A DNA stretch of 7,847 bases from Burkholderiales bacterium (GTDB lineage: Bacteria; Pseudomonadota; Gammaproteobacteria; Burkholderiales; UBA11063), in NCBI GenBank assembly GCA_026461645.1, contig JAPJMP010000176.1:1-7847 (forward strand), given 5' to 3'. Shown piece after piece: positions 6,701 to 7,847 of the stretch. Positions within the stretch are counted from its first letter, which is position 1. Every line of letters starts with the position of its first letter. The notes beneath the pieces are model-generated. The model made no database searches. It was not told the origin of the DNA and saw only the letters and a program-made list of their open reading frames with translations. The position numbers were made by a program, and so were the translations under genes.

Positions 6701-7021
6701 TTAAATACTTTGATCTTTACTTTTACTTAGTAATAAATCAAAAATTGTAGCATAATTAGTAATTATGTCAATACATGAACCAACATAACTTAATAAATTA
6801 CCAAAAGTGCCACCACACAAAATTACTGCCATAATTTTAAACAAAATATTTTGATTAACTACGCTACCTAATACTGGTGCAATTGTAAAATTTTTAATAA
6901 AAATGCCATATATACCAACTGCCATACCCACGAATACTCCGAATAAAATTGCTAAATCACGATTATTAAGATGGCGAACACGTTTGTGAATTTTGGCATG
7001 TGGATATTTGGTATAAATCAT
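6701..7021 (-). CDS. small two-span membrane protein of unknown function
   Basis: I do not recognise this 106-residue protein. The N-terminus (1-22) is strongly basic and His-rich (YPHAKIHKRVRHLNNRD). It is followed by a glycine-rich hydrophobic span at about 23-42 (LAILFGVFVGMAVGIYGIFI), a 15-residue polar/loop stretch, and a second span at about 59-81 (ILFKIMAVILCGGTFGNLL). The C-terminal tail (82-106) is amphipathic and ends with charged residues. The positive N-terminus suggests that both termini face the cytoplasm. Cys69 and Cys83 lie in or next to the second span. The ATG is 4 bases after the stop of the hydrolase gene, so the two are almost certainly co-translated. Confidence 0.75.
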   Translation of the reverse strand: MIYTKYPHAKIHKRVRHLNNRDLAILFGVFVGMAVGIYGIFIKNFTIAPVLGSVVNQNILFKIMAVILCGGTFGNLLSYVGSCIDIITNYATIFDLLLSKSKDQSI

Positions 7022-7025
7022 ATTC

Positions 7026-7655
7026 TTAATCCAATTGAAAAGTGTTTAATATAGCATGAAGTTTAGCTAGTTTTCCATGAAAAAAATGCCCACATTGTGG
7101 CACCCAAATTAATGTTTGATTATTTTGGTGACACCAATCTAAAACACTAGCAATGGGAATAATTTCATCATTGGCACCATGTATAACTAAAGTGTTTTCT
7201 GGATCAATAGAGGTAAAAGGATATTTAGTTATTGCCGGCCCTACCATAATTAATTTATAATATTTAACTATTGCTGCCAATTTGCTTAAAATAAAAGTCC
7301 CAAAGGAAAATCCGGCCAATATAATTTTGCTTTGCGGATATTTATTACTGGCATATGTATATATAGCAAGCGCATCCTCAATTTCCGAGTTACCGTAATC
7401 ATGAACACCATCACTTAAACCCACACCTCTTAAATTAGGACAAATACAAATATAGCCTTTGGAATTTAATCCCTTAGCAATCGTTTGTACCACTTTATTA
7501 GTATAAGTTCCGCCACCTTCAGGGTTAGGGTGAAAAATAATAGCCAATCCTGTTGCTTCACGCTCAGGTACCACTAACTCCAAACAATCTAATTGTCCTA
7601 CAGGGCCAGAAATAAAAAATTGACGTGCATTTTTGGGTAATAATAGTTTATTCAA
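7026..7655 (-). CDS. alpha/beta hydrolase, COG2945-type
   Basis: This compact 209-residue serine hydrolase has no signal peptide. The nucleophile elbow is GFSFG at 115-119 with Ser117; likely acid and base partners are Asp163 (HGANDEIIP) and His190 (GHFFHG). HPNPEGGGT (42-50), which supplies the oxyanion region, and PNLRGVGLSDG (73-83) are typical of the small COG2945 hydrolases. Their physiological substrates are poorly known; ester or thioester cleavage is the family inference. The start must be TTG at 7655: an in-frame TAA lies six codons upstream (7673-7671) and the frame has no ATG until residue 137. AGGA is only two bases before the TTG, an unusually tight ribosome site, so coupling with an upstream frame that stops at 7648-7650 (8-base overlap) is plausible. 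It is the first complete gene of the minus-strand operon. Confidence 0.88.
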   Translation of the reverse strand: MNKLLLPKNARQFFISGPVGQLDCLELVVPEREATGLAIIFHPNPEGGGTYTNKVVQTIAKGLNSKGYICICPNLRGVGLSDGVHDYGNSEIEDALAIYTYASNKYPQSKIILAGFSFGTFILSKLAAIVKYYKLIMVGPAITKYPFTSIDPENTLVIHGANDEIIPIASVLDWCHQNNQTLIWVPQCGHFFHGKLAKLHAILNTFQLD

Positions 7656-7847
7656 TTTCCTGCTCTTGTTTTATTTCTAAATGTAAGGTCGCTAAATTTT
7701 TTTCAATTTCACTATTTTTTTATCTTCAAAACTTTTTATGGAAAAAACTATCACAATTTCACCTCCACCTGCTAAACGATGTTTATTGGCAAGCCATACA
7801 ATTTCAAGTACTAAAGTGCAGCAAGCATTGGTGAGCCAACCTTCTGA
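7648..7847 (-). other. possible 3' end of an unidentified gene, with an apparent frameshift
   Basis: On the minus strand one frame is open from the window edge to a TAG at 7692-7694 and reads SEGWLTNACCTLVLEIVWL, then NKHRLAGGGEIVIVFSIKSF and EDKK. A second frame downstream reads NLATLHLEIKQEQEIE and stops at 7648-7650, overlapping the hydrolase TTG. A one-base change in either of two seven-base A runs (T runs on the plus strand, 7715-7721 and 7697-7703) joins them into one frame of about 66 residues. I do not recognise the product. A competing frame on the plus strand starts at ATG 7738 (MEKTITISPPPAKRC...) and also runs off the edge, without a visible Shine-Dalgarno. Codons beginning with G are more common in the minus-strand frame, which slightly favours it. 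Confidence 0.3.

Noticed and set aside
7625..7834. A 69-codon plus-strand frame over the hydrolase start and the right edge.
   Set aside because: Its Phe/Cys/Ser-rich composition is what AT-rich antisense gives. It overlaps the hydrolase start and has no ribosome site.
1..7847. Search for CRISPR repeats, insertion-sequence ends, toxin-antitoxin pairs, tRNA/rRNA genes and phage genes.
   Set aside because: No regular direct repeats, transposase-like frames, tRNA-like sequence or defence-type domains were seen on either strand.

Overview
The window is an AT-rich bacterial chromosomal segment (about one third G+C by eye) with tightly packed housekeeping-type genes. No mobile element, phage gene, CRISPR array, rRNA or tRNA gene was recognised. 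Three features suggest a proteobacterium, most likely an AT-rich betaproteobacterium near Neisseriales: a class Ia NrdA with two tandem ATP-cone domains, a TadA deaminase fused to an N-terminal TfoX-C-like domain, and a dual-BON outer-membrane lipoprotein of the DolP/YraP type. This placement is inferred from domain architecture, not from a database search.

Layout. Bases 1-136 hold the nrdA control region, with two NrdR-box-like palindromes about three helical turns apart. nrdA (137-3010, +) follows and ends at a strong intrinsic terminator (3031-3060); nrdB is not next to it. Convergent to it lies a two-gene minus-strand unit, a gamma-carbonic anhydrase-like gene overlapping tadA (4303 down to 3073), with an extended -10 promoter at 4344-4352. 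A 314-base divergent intergenic region (4304-4617) carries promoters for both sides and a doubtful 25-codon hydrophobic ORF. dolP (4618-5181, +) follows.

From 7847 down to 5191 the minus strand looks like one operon: an unidentified upstream reading frame running off the window, an alpha/beta hydrolase of the COG2945 type, a small unrecognised membrane protein, and two short-chain dehydrogenases (SDRs). Gaps are 4, 34 and 12 bases. Two of these genes start with TTG.

How the genes work together. nrdA makes deoxynucleotides and is probably repressed by NrdR when (d)ATP is high. tadA makes inosine at tRNA position 34. dolP acts in outer-membrane integrity. The four-gene operon is the least explained part: its two SDRs have different predicted cofactor preferences (Asp in SDR1, Arg in SDR2 after the second beta strand) and sit with a hydrolase and a membrane protein, so a small carbonyl/ester metabolism module is possible but its substrate cannot be read from the sequence. 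I see no clear evidence of a wholly new system; the best leads are this operon, the possible homopolymer frameshift at the right edge, and the domain variations in TadA, NrdA and DolP.
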